From Planctomycetota bacterium (GTDB lineage: Bacteria; Planctomycetota; Planctomycetia; Pirellulales; Lacipirellulaceae), in NCBI GenBank assembly GCA_013151315.1, contig JAADIN010000248.1, positions 1 through 8,328 on the forward strand: a DNA stretch of 8,328 nucleotides, written 5' to 3'. Of the stretch, positions 1-5,991 are shown piece after piece. Every line of letters begins with the position of its first letter. Within the stretch, counting starts at the first letter, position 1. The position numbers were made by a program, and so were the translations under genes. The notes beneath the pieces were generated by a model. The model was not told where the DNA came from. It made no database searches and worked only from the letters and a program-made list of their open reading frames with translations.

Positions 1-887
1 AGTGGGAAAGGGTCTTCAGCCTTCTTCAAGATTTTTAACACCTCGGTCCATTGTTGTCGGCGCGCCCGTAGTTGCGCGCGTCGGAGCGGAACCATGGCAG
101 CCCATGTCGGTTCTGGATTCTTGGTTTGCTCGGCTAGGGAATCGAAAAGGGCGAGCGCTCGGTTTGGGTGGCCTGTCCGGAATTCTGCTTCCGCAAGCCA
201 GAAAACTGCACGAGCCTTTCTTGGTCCTTCGTCGAACGGGCCACCTTCTTGTACGATTAAATTTTTGATCTCTTGCCACTGATGATCTGAGGCTGCCAAC
301 TGGCATTTCAGCAGGAGCGTTTTTTCCCAGAGGGTTTTTGTTCGGCCCTCGTTACCGCGAGGAAGCTCGGCGAGCAGCCAATCGACATGCCTAGCCGCCT
401 CTTTCTTATCGGCTGCCGCAGTGGCCAGCCAATAGACTGCTTCCAGGGCTTGGACACTCTGGGGGAACTTTGCGTGCAAAACTTGAAATTTCGTGGAGGC
501 CTCATCGAGATTGCCCGTCTCGACGGCGATCCATGCTTGCGCGCTCATCACCTCGGCCGCATGCACCGAGTCGGGATACTGGGCGAGGAATTTTTGAAAG
601 AGGTGGCTGGCTTCAGGAAATTGGGCCAGTTTGCGGTGCAGTTGGGCAGTACGCCGGAGTGCCTCGGCATGGGCTCGGCCAATCTGATTTTGATCGAGCA
701 GTTCATGATAGGCAGCCAGTGCGGCATCGAAGCGCCCATCGCGCTGCAGGCCGACCGCTTCGTTGAGGAGTTCGTTTTCGATCCATCGATCGGCGGCACC
801 AGCCAAGCTAGCAAACGTGGCTATCAAAAGGGCGACGGAAAGAATGTGAGATATTTGATGTTTGATTTTTGATGTAAGAAATTCCAC
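1..887 (-). CDS. Exported TPR-repeat protein (3' end beyond the window)
   Basis: Open frame of 295 codons on the minus strand with no stop before the left edge, so the C-terminus is missing. A GTG start at 887 is preceded by GGAGGG (898-893) at 5 nt, and an in-frame TGA lies just upstream of that. Residues 1-31 form a signal peptide: basic start (TSKIKHQ), hydrophobic core (ILSVALLIATFASLAG), cleavage near AGAA-D. The rest is helical with TPR-like repeats at about 37-66, 72-105, 108-142, 225-255 and 262-292, recognised by the spaced W/L-G-Y/F-A-P pattern, as in FDAALAAYHELL and DEASTKFQVLHAKFP. TPRs are protein-binding scaffolds; an extracytoplasmic envelope or adaptor role resembling YbgF/BamD-type proteins is inference. 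It lies 35 nt downstream of the lipoprotein gene and is probably co-transcribed. The nearby ATG at 889 is in another frame and stops after 21 codons. Confidence 0.85.
   Translation of the reverse strand, partial: MEFLTSKIKHQISHILSVALLIATFASLAGAADRWIENELLNEAVGLQRDGRFDAALAAYHELLDQNQIGRAHAEALRRTAQLHRKLAQFPEASHLFQKFLAQYPDSVHAAEVMSAQAWIAVETGNLDEASTKFQVLHAKFPQSVQALEAVYWLATAAADKKEAARHVDWLLAELPRGNEGRTKTLWEKTLLLKCQLAASDHQWQEIKNLIVQEGGPFDEGPRKARAVFWLAEAEFRTGHPNRALALFDSLAEQTKNPEPTWAAMVPLRRAQLRARRQQWTEVLKILKKAEDPFP
854..875 (+). repeat. Threefold TTTGATG/TTTGATT word repeat
   Basis: Three adjacent 7-nt words (TTTGATG, TTTGATT, TTTGATG, with a T-rich join) in 22 nt. They lie inside the first codons of the TPR gene and encode residues 5-11 (TSKIKHQ), the basic region of its signal peptide. 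Confidence 0.55.
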
Positions 888-892
888 ATCAA

Positions 893-898
893 CCCTCC
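893..898 (-). promoter_or_regulatory. Ribosome binding site deciding the GTG start of the TPR gene
   Basis: GGAGGG on the minus strand, 5 nt before GTG 887-885. It supports the GTG over later in-frame TTG codons, which would cut into the signal peptide. Confidence 0.6.
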
Positions 899-922
899 AC
901 TCTCAATCTTTCACCCTCAACC

Positions 923-1510
923 CTAAAACTGGCTCGTCGCACCCGTGTCCACATTGCCAACCATGTGCAGATGGTTGTGATCGATGTAGATGACTTCTTG
1001 AGAATCTTCATCTCGTAGGGTATGGGGTACAGGCCAACCAATCCGACGGACATCTTCGTAATAGATGGTGCATTTGTAGTGCGCGTGATGCTGCTGGGCC
1101 GGACCGATCATTGGATAGACCCGAGGCGGGTCGATGTAGTCGGCGATTTTTTCTTTGACGATTCGCACGTTGTTACGACTGCGCTCGTGAAGAAAGGGAA
1201 CGCCGCCTTGAATCGGCTGAGCTTTCTCCAGGGCTCGCATCACTTCGTCATCGCTAGGCGGATCGAGGGCAACGATCTCGCCACCCGACTGAATCGGGCC
1301 AAGGATCGGCACGCGGTCGTAGCGTTCCTTTTCCCAAAACTGGTCTTCTTTTTTCTTTTGCTGAAGAGGGCTTACCGGAATCGGGATCGAGAAGGGCGCC
1401 AAGCTGGGCCCCATCGAAGCCAAGCCCCAGTAGCAGCCGCTTGTCGACAGCGAGCCGAGCGCTAGGACGAGGGCAATCGTTGACGCAGTCCATTGGTTCG
1501 TTCGTGACAT
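923..1510 (-). CDS. Probable secreted lipoprotein of unknown function
   Basis: 195 residues from ATG 1510. GAGG (1522-1519) lies 8 nt upstream; an in-frame GTG at 1519 would add three residues but overlaps this ribosome site, so ATG is preferred. The N-terminus is a signal sequence (hydrophobic residues about 10-21) ending in STSGC, giving Cys26 as a possible lipidated residue; Thr at -3 is atypical for a lipobox. The mature part has a Q/K-rich stretch (50-56), a D/P patch (DPPSDDEV) and a well-ordered C-terminal half with KEKIADYIDPPRVYP, HHAHYKCTIYYED and YIDHNHLHMVG, rich in His, Tyr and acidic residues. I recognise no catalytic domain. The compact, low-repeat composition suggests a conserved folded protein, possibly specific to planctomycetes (inference). 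The His-rich end could bind metal, which is speculative. It lies 35 nt upstream of the TPR gene and probably begins that transcript. Confidence 0.8.
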   Translation of the reverse strand: MSRTNQWTASTIALVLALGSLSTSGCYWGLASMGPSLAPFSIPIPVSPLQQKKKEDQFWEKERYDRVPILGPIQSGGEIVALDPPSDDEVMRALEKAQPIQGGVPFLHERSRNNVRIVKEKIADYIDPPRVYPMIGPAQQHHAHYKCTIYYEDVRRIGWPVPHTLRDEDSQEVIYIDHNHLHMVGNVDTGATSQF

Positions 1511-1515
1511 CGAAT

Positions 1516-1523
1516 CCACCTCT
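1516..1523 (-). promoter_or_regulatory. Ribosome binding site favouring ATG 1510
   Basis: AGAGGTGG on the minus strand. Its GAGG core is 8 nt from ATG 1510 but overlaps the alternative GTG at 1519, so it decides the start of the lipoprotein gene. Confidence 0.5.
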
Positions 1524-1543
1524 ATCCATCCGATTCATGTTCT

Positions 1544-1570
1544 AGCTGCGATCTGACAGATCGCCGGAGT
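1544..1570. repeat. Short dispersed palindromic repeat, copy 1
   Basis: A 27-nt stretch that recurs at 3340-3366 with one mismatch (t1547 versus c3343). Its core GCGATCTGACAGATCGC (1548-1564) is an odd palindrome with 8-nt arms around a central A, or a hairpin of 7 bp and a 3-nt loop; CGGAGT follows. This copy is in the 5' region of the lipoprotein gene, about 34-60 nt before its ATG. Confidence 0.75.
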
Positions 1571-1674
1571 TTCCCACGCAGCTGATGAAAGAGTTATCGT
1601 GAGAAGTTAGGCAAAACTTGCGGACTTTTCTGGTTGTGACGGAAAAAGCAACGCATCTGCTAGCATCTTGTCAT

Positions 1675-1711
1675 TGAAAAAAGCCCCGGGGTTGCAACCC
1701 CGGGGCTTTGG
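1675..1711 (-). terminator. Intrinsic terminator of the BON-domain gene
   Basis: Perfect 14-bp inverted repeat AAAGCCCCGGGGTT (1680-1693), GC, AACCCCGGGGCTTT (1696-1709), very GC-rich in the centre. On the minus strand the stem is followed by a run of T (CTTTTTTC), the classical rho-independent form, about 35 nt after the BON gene's stop codon. The flanking T/A residues are asymmetric, so it acts mainly leftward. It separates the BON gene from the lipoprotein-TPR unit. Confidence 0.9.
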
Positions 1712-1743
1712 CTGTGCGTTTTCTTATGACTCACTTCTAACGC

Positions 1744-2649
1744 TTATTTATCTTTGAAATCGAGGAACCACCAGCCGTCGTCCCATTCTAGGGTTACCTT
1801 GCGCCAACCAAGGGGCACCTGGGGATACGGATAGAATGGCCCGATGTACGGCCAGGCCGAAGCTGAGTACTGTTTGGGATAAGTCACTGCCGCATAGTTC
1901 GAAGAAGCCGCATAGCTGGGCCACGCATAGCCGGGCATTTGAGGATTGTCGTAGCTGGCCGCTTGGCCTCCCCCGCCTCTCATGGGACTAGGCTGCATCC
2001 CGCCTTGCATCCCGCCTTGCATTCCGCCACCGCCGCCAGGCCTACAGCCTCCATCGGGGCAGAACTGAGCCTGACGGCTGTAAGCAGCCGGCCGAACTCC
2101 CTGGCGCCCAGCGCTAGCGTAGGGCACGGGCATATTGCTTCGCGGTGCCTTGGCTCGTTGACGCGGTGCGATCGGACGCCGCTGCTGCTGCGGAGCCATC
2201 GCTTGTCGATGCGGTGCAGCCGGGCGACTCTGCTGCGGAGCCATCACTTGCTGACGCGGGGAAGCCACGGGCCTTTGCTGGAAGCTGGCTCGTCGGGGAT
2301 TTGCAACTCTCGGGTTCCGGCCTTCGTTGGCTTTAGATTCAGCGGCCTCAAACTGGGCGCCCGAGTTTTCGACTTCCAGTTTGTTGACGACGTGGGTGAC
2401 GCCAGGGCTACGACGAGCCACTTGCTCGGCAGCCTGCCTTTGTTGCCGGTCCGTTACCGTGCCAGTCAACCAAGCAACGCCGTCTTCATACTTGACGCCG
2501 ACGCGATAGTCTTTGAGCCTGCCACTTTGTTTGAGATCCCCAGCGATTTGCTGAGCTCGGTTTTCGTTTTTGCTAGCAGCATGGGTCGAATCGACCGCCA
2601 GTCCCGACACGGCAACCGCTGTGGCGAGGCAAAAAATGAAGCTCCTCAT
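1744..2649 (-). CDS. Secreted BON-domain protein with low-complexity middle and aromatic C-terminus
   Basis: 301 residues. ATG 2649 is preceded by a consensus AGGAGG (2662-2657) at 7 nt. Residues 1-24 are a signal peptide (cleavage near STHA-A). Residues about 29-94 form one BON domain, with the expected Gly residues in YEDGVAWLTGTV and the closing VVNKLEV strand. BON domains (OsmY and secretin type) associate with membranes or phospholipids. Residues 115-235 are disordered: about 15-residue P/Q/R repeats (QQVMAPQQSRP, RQAMAPQQQRRP), a CPDGGC pair and a GGMQ triplet repeat. The last 45 residues are rich in Tyr, Trp and Pro and end WWFLDFKDK, apparently a second conserved element, perhaps for surface or protein contact (inference). 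Its function in the envelope is unknown. It has its own terminator and a long hairpin upstream, so it is probably monocistronic. Confidence 0.9.
   Translation of the reverse strand: MRSFIFCLATAVAVSGLAVDSTHAASKNENRAQQIAGDLKQSGRLKDYRVGVKYEDGVAWLTGTVTDRQQRQAAEQVARRSPGVTHVVNKLEVENSGAQFEAAESKANEGRNPRVANPRRASFQQRPVASPRQQVMAPQQSRPAAPHRQAMAPQQQRRPIAPRQRAKAPRSNMPVPYASAGRQGVRPAAYSRQAQFCPDGGCRPGGGGGMQGGMQGGMQPSPMRGGGGQAASYDNPQMPGYAWPSYAASSNYAAVTYPKQYSASAWPYIGPFYPYPQVPLGWRKVTLEWDDGWWFLDFKDK
1995..2030. repeat. 12-nt tandem repeat, three units, in the BON gene
   Basis: GCATCCCGCCTT at 1995-2006 and 2007-2018 exactly, then GCATTCCGCCAC at 2019-2030. It encodes the GGMQ repeat of the BON protein and could change length by slippage without breaking the frame. 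Confidence 0.8.
2185..2245. repeat. 45-nt period repeat in the BON gene
   Basis: CTGCTGCGGAGCCATC occurs at 2185-2200 and again at 2230-2245. It is the DNA trace of the roughly 15-residue MAPQQ-containing protein repeat. Confidence 0.7.
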
Positions 2650-2679
2650 ACGTCCCCCTCCTAATTTGAACAGTAAGTC

Positions 2680-2737
2680 GTGGGCAGTAGGCTGAAGGCA
2701 GACAAGAAACCGATTCTGTCTGCAGCCTACTGCTCAC
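2680..2737. repeat. Long imperfect inverted repeat upstream of the BON gene
   Basis: Left arm 2684-2704 (GCAGTAGGCTG, then CAGACA) pairs with right arm 2717-2733 (TGTCTGCAGCCTACTGC): 17 bp with a 4-nt bulge and a 12-nt loop, extended by four more pairs at the base (one G-T). The word GCCTACTGC recurs at 2739-2747, next to a small CTGC-TTCG-GCAG hairpin (2744-2755). It may be an untranslated leader of the BON gene, whose ATG is 31 nt away, or a dispersed repeat. No T-run follows on either side, so it is not a typical terminator. Confidence 0.7.
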
Positions 2738-2852
2738 TGCCTACTGCTTCGGCAGCCCACTGTGCGGAAAGGGAGCTTTTTTCCGATTTTACCGGCGATT
2801 GAGAGCATCGCTGGAAAGATGGGGGCACCGCAGCGAGTTTGCGGCCTACGAC

Positions 2853-3125
2853 TCAGGTTTCTGCTGGCAGAGAATGGGTCGTATCGAAATCAACCACGGA
2901 AGTGACAATCATCGCCGAGAGCGTCACGGCCGACAGAGGCCACATTTGCAAGCAGTCGTGGTAGCCGATCACGGTGGTCAAACCGACCGCAATCAGGCAG
3001 ACAAGAAATCCAGCCTGCACGAGGCCCTCAAATCGGCCTCCTAAGTGCATGCGAACCATGACCGAGGCGACGATGCCCAAAAGGTGGACAGCAATCCATG
3101 CCAAGCCAAATCCAGTAGAAAGCAT
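2853..3125 (-). CDS. Small three-helix membrane protein, unknown function
   Basis: 90 residues with three predicted membrane segments: about 5-24 (GFGLAWIAVHLLGIVASVMV), 35-55 (LVQAGFLVCLIAVGLTTVIGY) and 62-79 (WPLSAVTLSAMIVTSVV), joined by short loops (RMHLGGRFEG and HDCLQ) and ending in a polar tail. ATG 3125 is the first start after an in-frame TAA. The only purine-rich ribosome-site candidate (GGAAGGA) is about 17 nt away and lies in a small hairpin, so translation may be weak. The regular helix-loop spacing argues that it is real, although no family is recognised. It lies between the thioredoxin-fold gene and the BON gene on the same strand, with about 250 nt and 200 nt gaps. Confidence 0.6.
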   Translation of the reverse strand: MLSTGFGLAWIAVHLLGIVASVMVRMHLGGRFEGLVQAGFLVCLIAVGLTTVIGYHDCLQMWPLSAVTLSAMIVTSVVDFDTTHSLPAET

Positions 3126-3133
3126 TGTTCGTT

Positions 3134-3152
3134 ACCAGGAGTCCTTCCTGGT
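3134..3152. repeat. Small hairpin before the membrane-protein start
   Basis: ACCAGGA (3134-3140), a 5-nt loop, TCCTGGT (3146-3152). On the minus strand the left arm plus loop carry the only AGGA-like sequence upstream of ATG 3125, and the hairpin ends 8 nt before the ATG. It might control access to the ribosome site, or be chance. Confidence 0.35.
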
Positions 3153-3317
3153 TCTCAAGGGGTGAGAAAGGTAGTCGGAGGCAGACAATGCGATTCACAT
3201 GCCAAAACCGTTGCAACCGTAAGTAAGCGAAAGCAACCCACTGCAGCGACGCTACCACTCGCACAAAAAGACAAACGATTGAAGAATGTACAATCGAGCG
3301 TCTCAAATCGAGCAAGC

Positions 3318-3366
3318 CAGTCGTGATCTGACAGTCAACAGCCGCGATCTGACAGATCGCCGGAGT
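3318..3366. repeat. Palindromic repeat copy 2 with a partial tandem copy
   Basis: 3340-3366 matches 1544-1570 at 26 of 27 positions and begins 7 nt beyond the stop of the thioredoxin-fold gene. Just beside it, 3318-3334 (CAGTCGTGATCTGACAG) and 3339-3355 (CAGCCGCGATCTGACAG) are 17-nt direct repeats with two mismatches, so half of the element is duplicated. Confidence 0.75.
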
Positions 3367-3373
3367 CCCCAAC

Positions 3374-5293
3374 CTACGACTTCGCAGCCGCCAGCAGCTT
3401 CCGGAGCTCCGCTTCGATCTCCGCCGCTTGGATATTGCTGCTGACGACTTTCCCTTCGGGATCGACAAGAACAATCAGAGGCACGGTCACGATGCCCATT
3501 TCGGTCGCAAGCCGGCCTTCGAACCCCCCTTTTTCGTAGAGTTGCTTCCAAGGCAGTGGGTTCGTCTTGAGATAGGCCTTCAGTTCGTCGCTCGAGTAAT
3601 CGAGGTTGACTCCGACGATCTCCAGCCCTCGTCCGCCGTACTTCGCATAGAGTTCTTTGAGAATGGCATGGTCGGCAATCCGTACTTCGCTCGAGGTCGT
3701 CCAGTATTGGATCACGACGACCTTGCCCCGATGTTGCTGCAAGTCAAATTTTTGCCCCTTCACCGTGGCTCCTCGCAAGCTCATGGGCTTGCCTTCGCTC
3801 GTGAGGCGAAGGACCGCTCCTTTTGCGAGTCGTGCCGCCAAACTTTGCGAATAGTCTTTCAGGATACGCTGATACCACTTCACGGCCACTTCGTTCTCGC
3901 CGTTCATTTCGCTACCCATTGCAAGTTGCCGAAGCACTTCGGCTCCGTTCTCGCTCTGGGGATGTTCGTCGACAAAGGCTTCGAGGTCTTCGAGCCATTG
4001 GGCCTGCGCCTTGGCGTAATCGACTTTCGGGTCGGCCAAGGTAACCCCGTAGTACTCCGAGATCATTCGATGGAATTTCAGGTAAACCAGCACCTCCTCC
4101 GAGAGGTCTCCTGCCTCGACTTGCCCCGCAAGCTTGGCCTCAAGCCCATGGAGGTAGTCGATCCCGTCAGGAAAGGTGCCCTCTTGAGAGGCGGCGCTCA
4201 CCATGTCGGCCAACTGGCGAAGCCATTGTTCTCGCTCCGATTGCTTTGGCATCAGCTGGGCCAGTTGTTGCAGCAGGTCGGCCCGTTGGCGGTTCAAGAC
4301 GGGCTTTTTGGCAGCTTCAACGGTCGTGATTTTCTGGTCGAGCTTTTCTAACTGAGCCAGCACTTCCTGCATTTTTTCTGTGGGAGGGCTCCCCATGGTC
4401 GCGAGAGAGGCTTGGCTAGCCCCCCCCTCGGGATTGAAGAAGATGCCACTCGCAACGTCTTCGGTGTTGCCAAGTGTGGGACCGTCGACCAGCTTCCAGG
4501 CACCGCTAGCGTTCACCATCGACCCCAATTGCATTTGCTGGTGCTGTTCGCCGTTTCGGATCATCGCCCAAACGCTTTCGTAGACCATCAGGTCTTTGGT
4601 CGATCCTTGCGTTCCTGCCGGAACCATGCCCGGTTTGAGCCCTCCGAAATCGCTGAATCCGCTTGCCTCGGCCATCGTACCTGCCGAGACTAGTTTCTGG
4701 AAAACGACAACCGCGCGCCCAACCCGCGCTGCGATTCGCTCGGCTTGACTCTTGGACAGGCCCAGAGTTGTAATTTCGCTGGCCGAAAGCAGGAGCGCCC
4801 TGAAACGTGCTTCGTCGTCCGTGCGTACTGCTTCGACGACTTCCTCGGCGACTTCTTCTGGCGAAATTAGCTTCCAAGTGTCAATTTTTCCGTCTTCATT
4901 GCGGTCGAGCCCCCAGCGGATACCGGCGTTGTGAAACCATCGATACTGATCGGCCTTGCCATTGTGGTCGGCATCGATATCGCGATAGATCTCCAGTCCG
5001 TCGCGGTAGTAGCTCCAGGTATCAACGACGTTGTCCGCGTCGGCATCCGCAAATTTCCGCAGGATATTTCCGGCGTGGTTCCGAACGACCCAGGCGGTCG
5101 CGCCGCCCGTCTTTTCGGCCTTAATCGTGCATTTTTCTACTTCACGGGCAGTGGGACTTTCTGCCGCCACGCCTGGCTGGACCGGCTTGAGTCGCAGCGC
5201 ATCGCCTGCGGAAGGAGCCGCAAAGGTGCTCATCGATAGGGTTAACCAGCAGGAGCAAGCCAATATCGGTTGGCAGAGCGATTTACGTATCAT
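3374..5293 (-). CDS. Exported thioredoxin-fold (TlpA/AhpC-like) protein lacking CxxC, with EF-hand-like repeats
   Basis: 639 residues from ATG 5293, chosen because AAGGA (5305-5301) lies 7 nt upstream and MIRKSLCQPILACSCWLTLS is a clean signal peptide; a GTG at 5335 would add 14 polar residues. Residues 83-91, 107-115 and 130-138 are three DxDxDG-type calcium-loop motifs (as in DADADNVVD and DRNEDGKID) alternating with W/Y-rich strands. Residues about 305-365 are helical, possibly coiled coil, and 458-485 resemble a TPR. Residues about 503-635 form a TlpA/AhpC-like thioredoxin fold: GKVVVIQYW, LEIVGVNLD and the cis-Pro region TVPLIVLVDPEGK are present. Where family members have W-C-x-x-C this protein reads WTTSSEVR, so both catalytic cysteines are replaced (Ser535, Arg538). 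It is therefore unlikely to be a disulfide reductase; a binding or structural role in the periplasm is inferred. It is divergently arranged with the tRNA genes. Confidence 0.9.
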   Translation of the reverse strand: MIRKSLCQPILACSCWLTLSMSTFAAPSAGDALRLKPVQPGVAAESPTAREVEKCTIKAEKTGGATAWVVRNHAGNILRKFADADADNVVDTWSYYRDGLEIYRDIDADHNGKADQYRWFHNAGIRWGLDRNEDGKIDTWKLISPEEVAEEVVEAVRTDDEARFRALLLSASEITTLGLSKSQAERIAARVGRAVVVFQKLVSAGTMAEASGFSDFGGLKPGMVPAGTQGSTKDLMVYESVWAMIRNGEQHQQMQLGSMVNASGAWKLVDGPTLGNTEDVASGIFFNPEGGASQASLATMGSPPTEKMQEVLAQLEKLDQKITTVEAAKKPVLNRQRADLLQQLAQLMPKQSEREQWLRQLADMVSAASQEGTFPDGIDYLHGLEAKLAGQVEAGDLSEEVLVYLKFHRMISEYYGVTLADPKVDYAKAQAQWLEDLEAFVDEHPQSENGAEVLRQLAMGSEMNGENEVAVKWYQRILKDYSQSLAARLAKGAVLRLTSEGKPMSLRGATVKGQKFDLQQHRGKVVVIQYWTTSSEVRIADHAILKELYAKYGGRGLEIVGVNLDYSSDELKAYLKTNPLPWKQLYEKGGFEGRLATEMGIVTVPLIVLVDPEGKVVSSNIQAAEIEAELRKLLAAAKS

Positions 5294-5300
5294 TCGAGCA

Positions 5301-5305
5301 TCCTT
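5301..5305 (-). promoter_or_regulatory. Ribosome binding site deciding ATG 5293
   Basis: AAGGA on the minus strand, 7 nt before ATG 5293. It lies inside the coding extension that the alternative GTG 5335 would need, so it supports the shorter protein. Confidence 0.55.
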
Positions 5306-5385
5306 ATTCTTTCTGTGAAACTTGGGCCACCGCACTTTCCCCTTTCCTACAGCCTAAAGCCAACCGCCTCAAGTCGAAACCCGAA

Positions 5386-5413
5386 TTGACACGCCCCGTT
5401 TGCCGCCTAGAAT
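5386..5413 (+). promoter_or_regulatory. Sigma-70 type promoter of the tRNA-Ile/tRNA-Ala unit
   Basis: TTGACA (5386-5391), 16-nt spacer, TAGAAT (5408-5413). It matches consensus at 11 of 12 positions, and the expected start near 5420 is about 45 nt before tRNA-Ile. The sequence just after the -10 box is GC-rich (GGGCGA), the discriminator type often seen in growth-controlled stable-RNA promoters. Confidence 0.8.
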
Positions 5414-5428
5414 GGGCGATTCGGGTAA

Positions 5429-5460
5429 ATTCCGAATTCCCCAATCCGAACTCCGAATTC
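5429..5460. repeat. GAATTC-word spacer before tRNA-Ile
   Basis: ATTCCGAATTCCCCA (5429-5443) recurs exactly at 5590-5604 before tRNA-Ala. It is followed by more CCGAA words, ending CCGAATTC just before the tRNA. This is the 5' flanking half of the spacer cassette described in the findings. Confidence 0.7.
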
Positions 5461-5464
5461 GCTT

Positions 5465-5538
5465 GGGCGCGTAGCTCAGTTGGTTAGAGCGCAGCCCTGA
5501 TAAGGCTGAGGTCCCAAGTTCGAATCTTGGCGCGCCCA
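5465..5538 (+). tRNA. tRNA-Ile (anticodon GAT)
   Basis: Full 74-nt cloverleaf: acceptor GGGCGCG/CGCGCCC with discriminator A, D arm GCTC...GAGC, anticodon stem CAGCC/GGCTG around CTGATAA (GAT), 5-nt variable loop AGGTC, T arm CCAAG-TTCGAAT-CTTGG. CCA is not encoded. It decodes ATC and ATT. In many bacteria this tRNA sits with tRNA-Ala between 16S and 23S rRNA; here it has its own promoter and no rRNA next to it. Confidence 0.98.
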
Positions 5539-5545
5539 CTCTTTT

Positions 5546-5600
5546 GAATTCGGAATTCGGATTGCGGAATCCGGAATCTTGCTCACAACATTCCGAATTC
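5546..5600. repeat. Inverted-repeat spacer between the two tRNAs
   Basis: GAATTCGGAAT (5546-5556) pairs with ATTCCGAATTC (5590-5600), an 11-bp stem. The intervening part contains further GGATTGCGGAAT and CCGGAAT words. It would fold in the tRNA precursor and may guide processing or stabilise it. No T-run follows, so it is not a terminator. Confidence 0.75.
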
Positions 5601-5611
5601 CCCATTCACTT

Positions 5612-5683
<72 letters not shown>

Positions 5684-5690
5684 CTCTTTT

Positions 5691-5745
5691 AAATTCGGAT
5701 TGCGGAATATTGCTGATAGCCTTCCGCACTCCCCAATCCGAATTT
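5691..5745. repeat. Inverted-repeat element after tRNA-Ala
   Basis: AAATTCGGATT-GCGGAA (5691-5707) pairs with TTCCGC (5722-5727) and AATCCGAATTT (5735-5745): 17 bp with a 7-nt bulge on the right arm and a 14-nt loop. It shares words with the spacer between the tRNAs. It may end or stabilise the tRNA transcript, though no T-run follows. Confidence 0.7.
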
Positions 5746-5991
5746 CGCATTCGCGCTAACCGGCATGACCGTTGTAGTCAGCCCGAGTTTCTTCTACTGA
5801 AAACTACGGACCCGCGGTTTTTCTCCATTCCGGGTCGATATCGCTCGTTTCTCGAAGGGGACATTTGACACCCCCCAAACGCAACGTATCGTTTCTCAGG
5901 CGTATTGTGCGACTTTGAGGGCAGGGTCTCACACTGGATATTTATCTTTGACTGGCAGTTTTTGCCTACTTGGTATGGAGATTTAGCGGTT
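5746..5991. other. Gap between the tRNA unit and the diguanylate cyclase start
   Basis: It contains the putative promoter at 5865-5892 and, if ATG 5992 is the true start, a leader of about 90 nt. An in-frame extension back to a TTG at 5905 is open. I see no other gene or RNA. Confidence 0.5.
5865..5892 (+). promoter_or_regulatory. Putative sigma-70 promoter of the diguanylate cyclase
   Basis: TTGACA (5865-5870), 16-nt spacer, TATCGT (5887-5892): perfect -35 and 4 of 6 at -10. A start near 5899 leaves no room for a ribosome site before TTG 5905, which favours ATG 5992 as the translation start. Confidence 0.5.

Larger units (their letters stand above)
3126..3373. other. Non-coding gap between the thioredoxin-fold gene and the small membrane gene
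   Basis: It holds the ribosome-site hairpin (3134-3152), a weak CGATTG/CAATCG hairpin (3276-3296) followed leftward by a T-rich run that could be a poor terminator, and the palindromic repeat cluster (3318-3366). I see no convincing promoter and no credible gene. Confidence 0.5.

Noticed and set aside
387..872. Plus-strand 161-residue ORF
   Set aside because: It is opposite the TPR gene, which has a signal peptide, ribosome site and TPR pattern; the plus-strand translation shows no domain logic.
1939..2664. Plus-strand 241-residue ORF opposite the BON gene
   Set aside because: The minus strand has a consensus ribosome site, signal peptide, BON domain and terminator; the plus-strand ORF is low-complexity shadow.
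2697..3008. GGCAGACAAGAAA occurs at 2697-2709 and 2996-3008
   Set aside because: A single 13-nt match, one copy inside a coding region and no extension on either side; likely chance.
3428..4351. Plus-strand 307-residue ORF
   Set aside because: It is the antisense shadow of the thioredoxin-fold gene, open because of GC-rich codon bias.
5369..5605. Minus-strand 78-residue ORF with APRFELGTSALSG
   Set aside because: It is the antisense translation of tRNA-Ile, a well-known false protein in databases.
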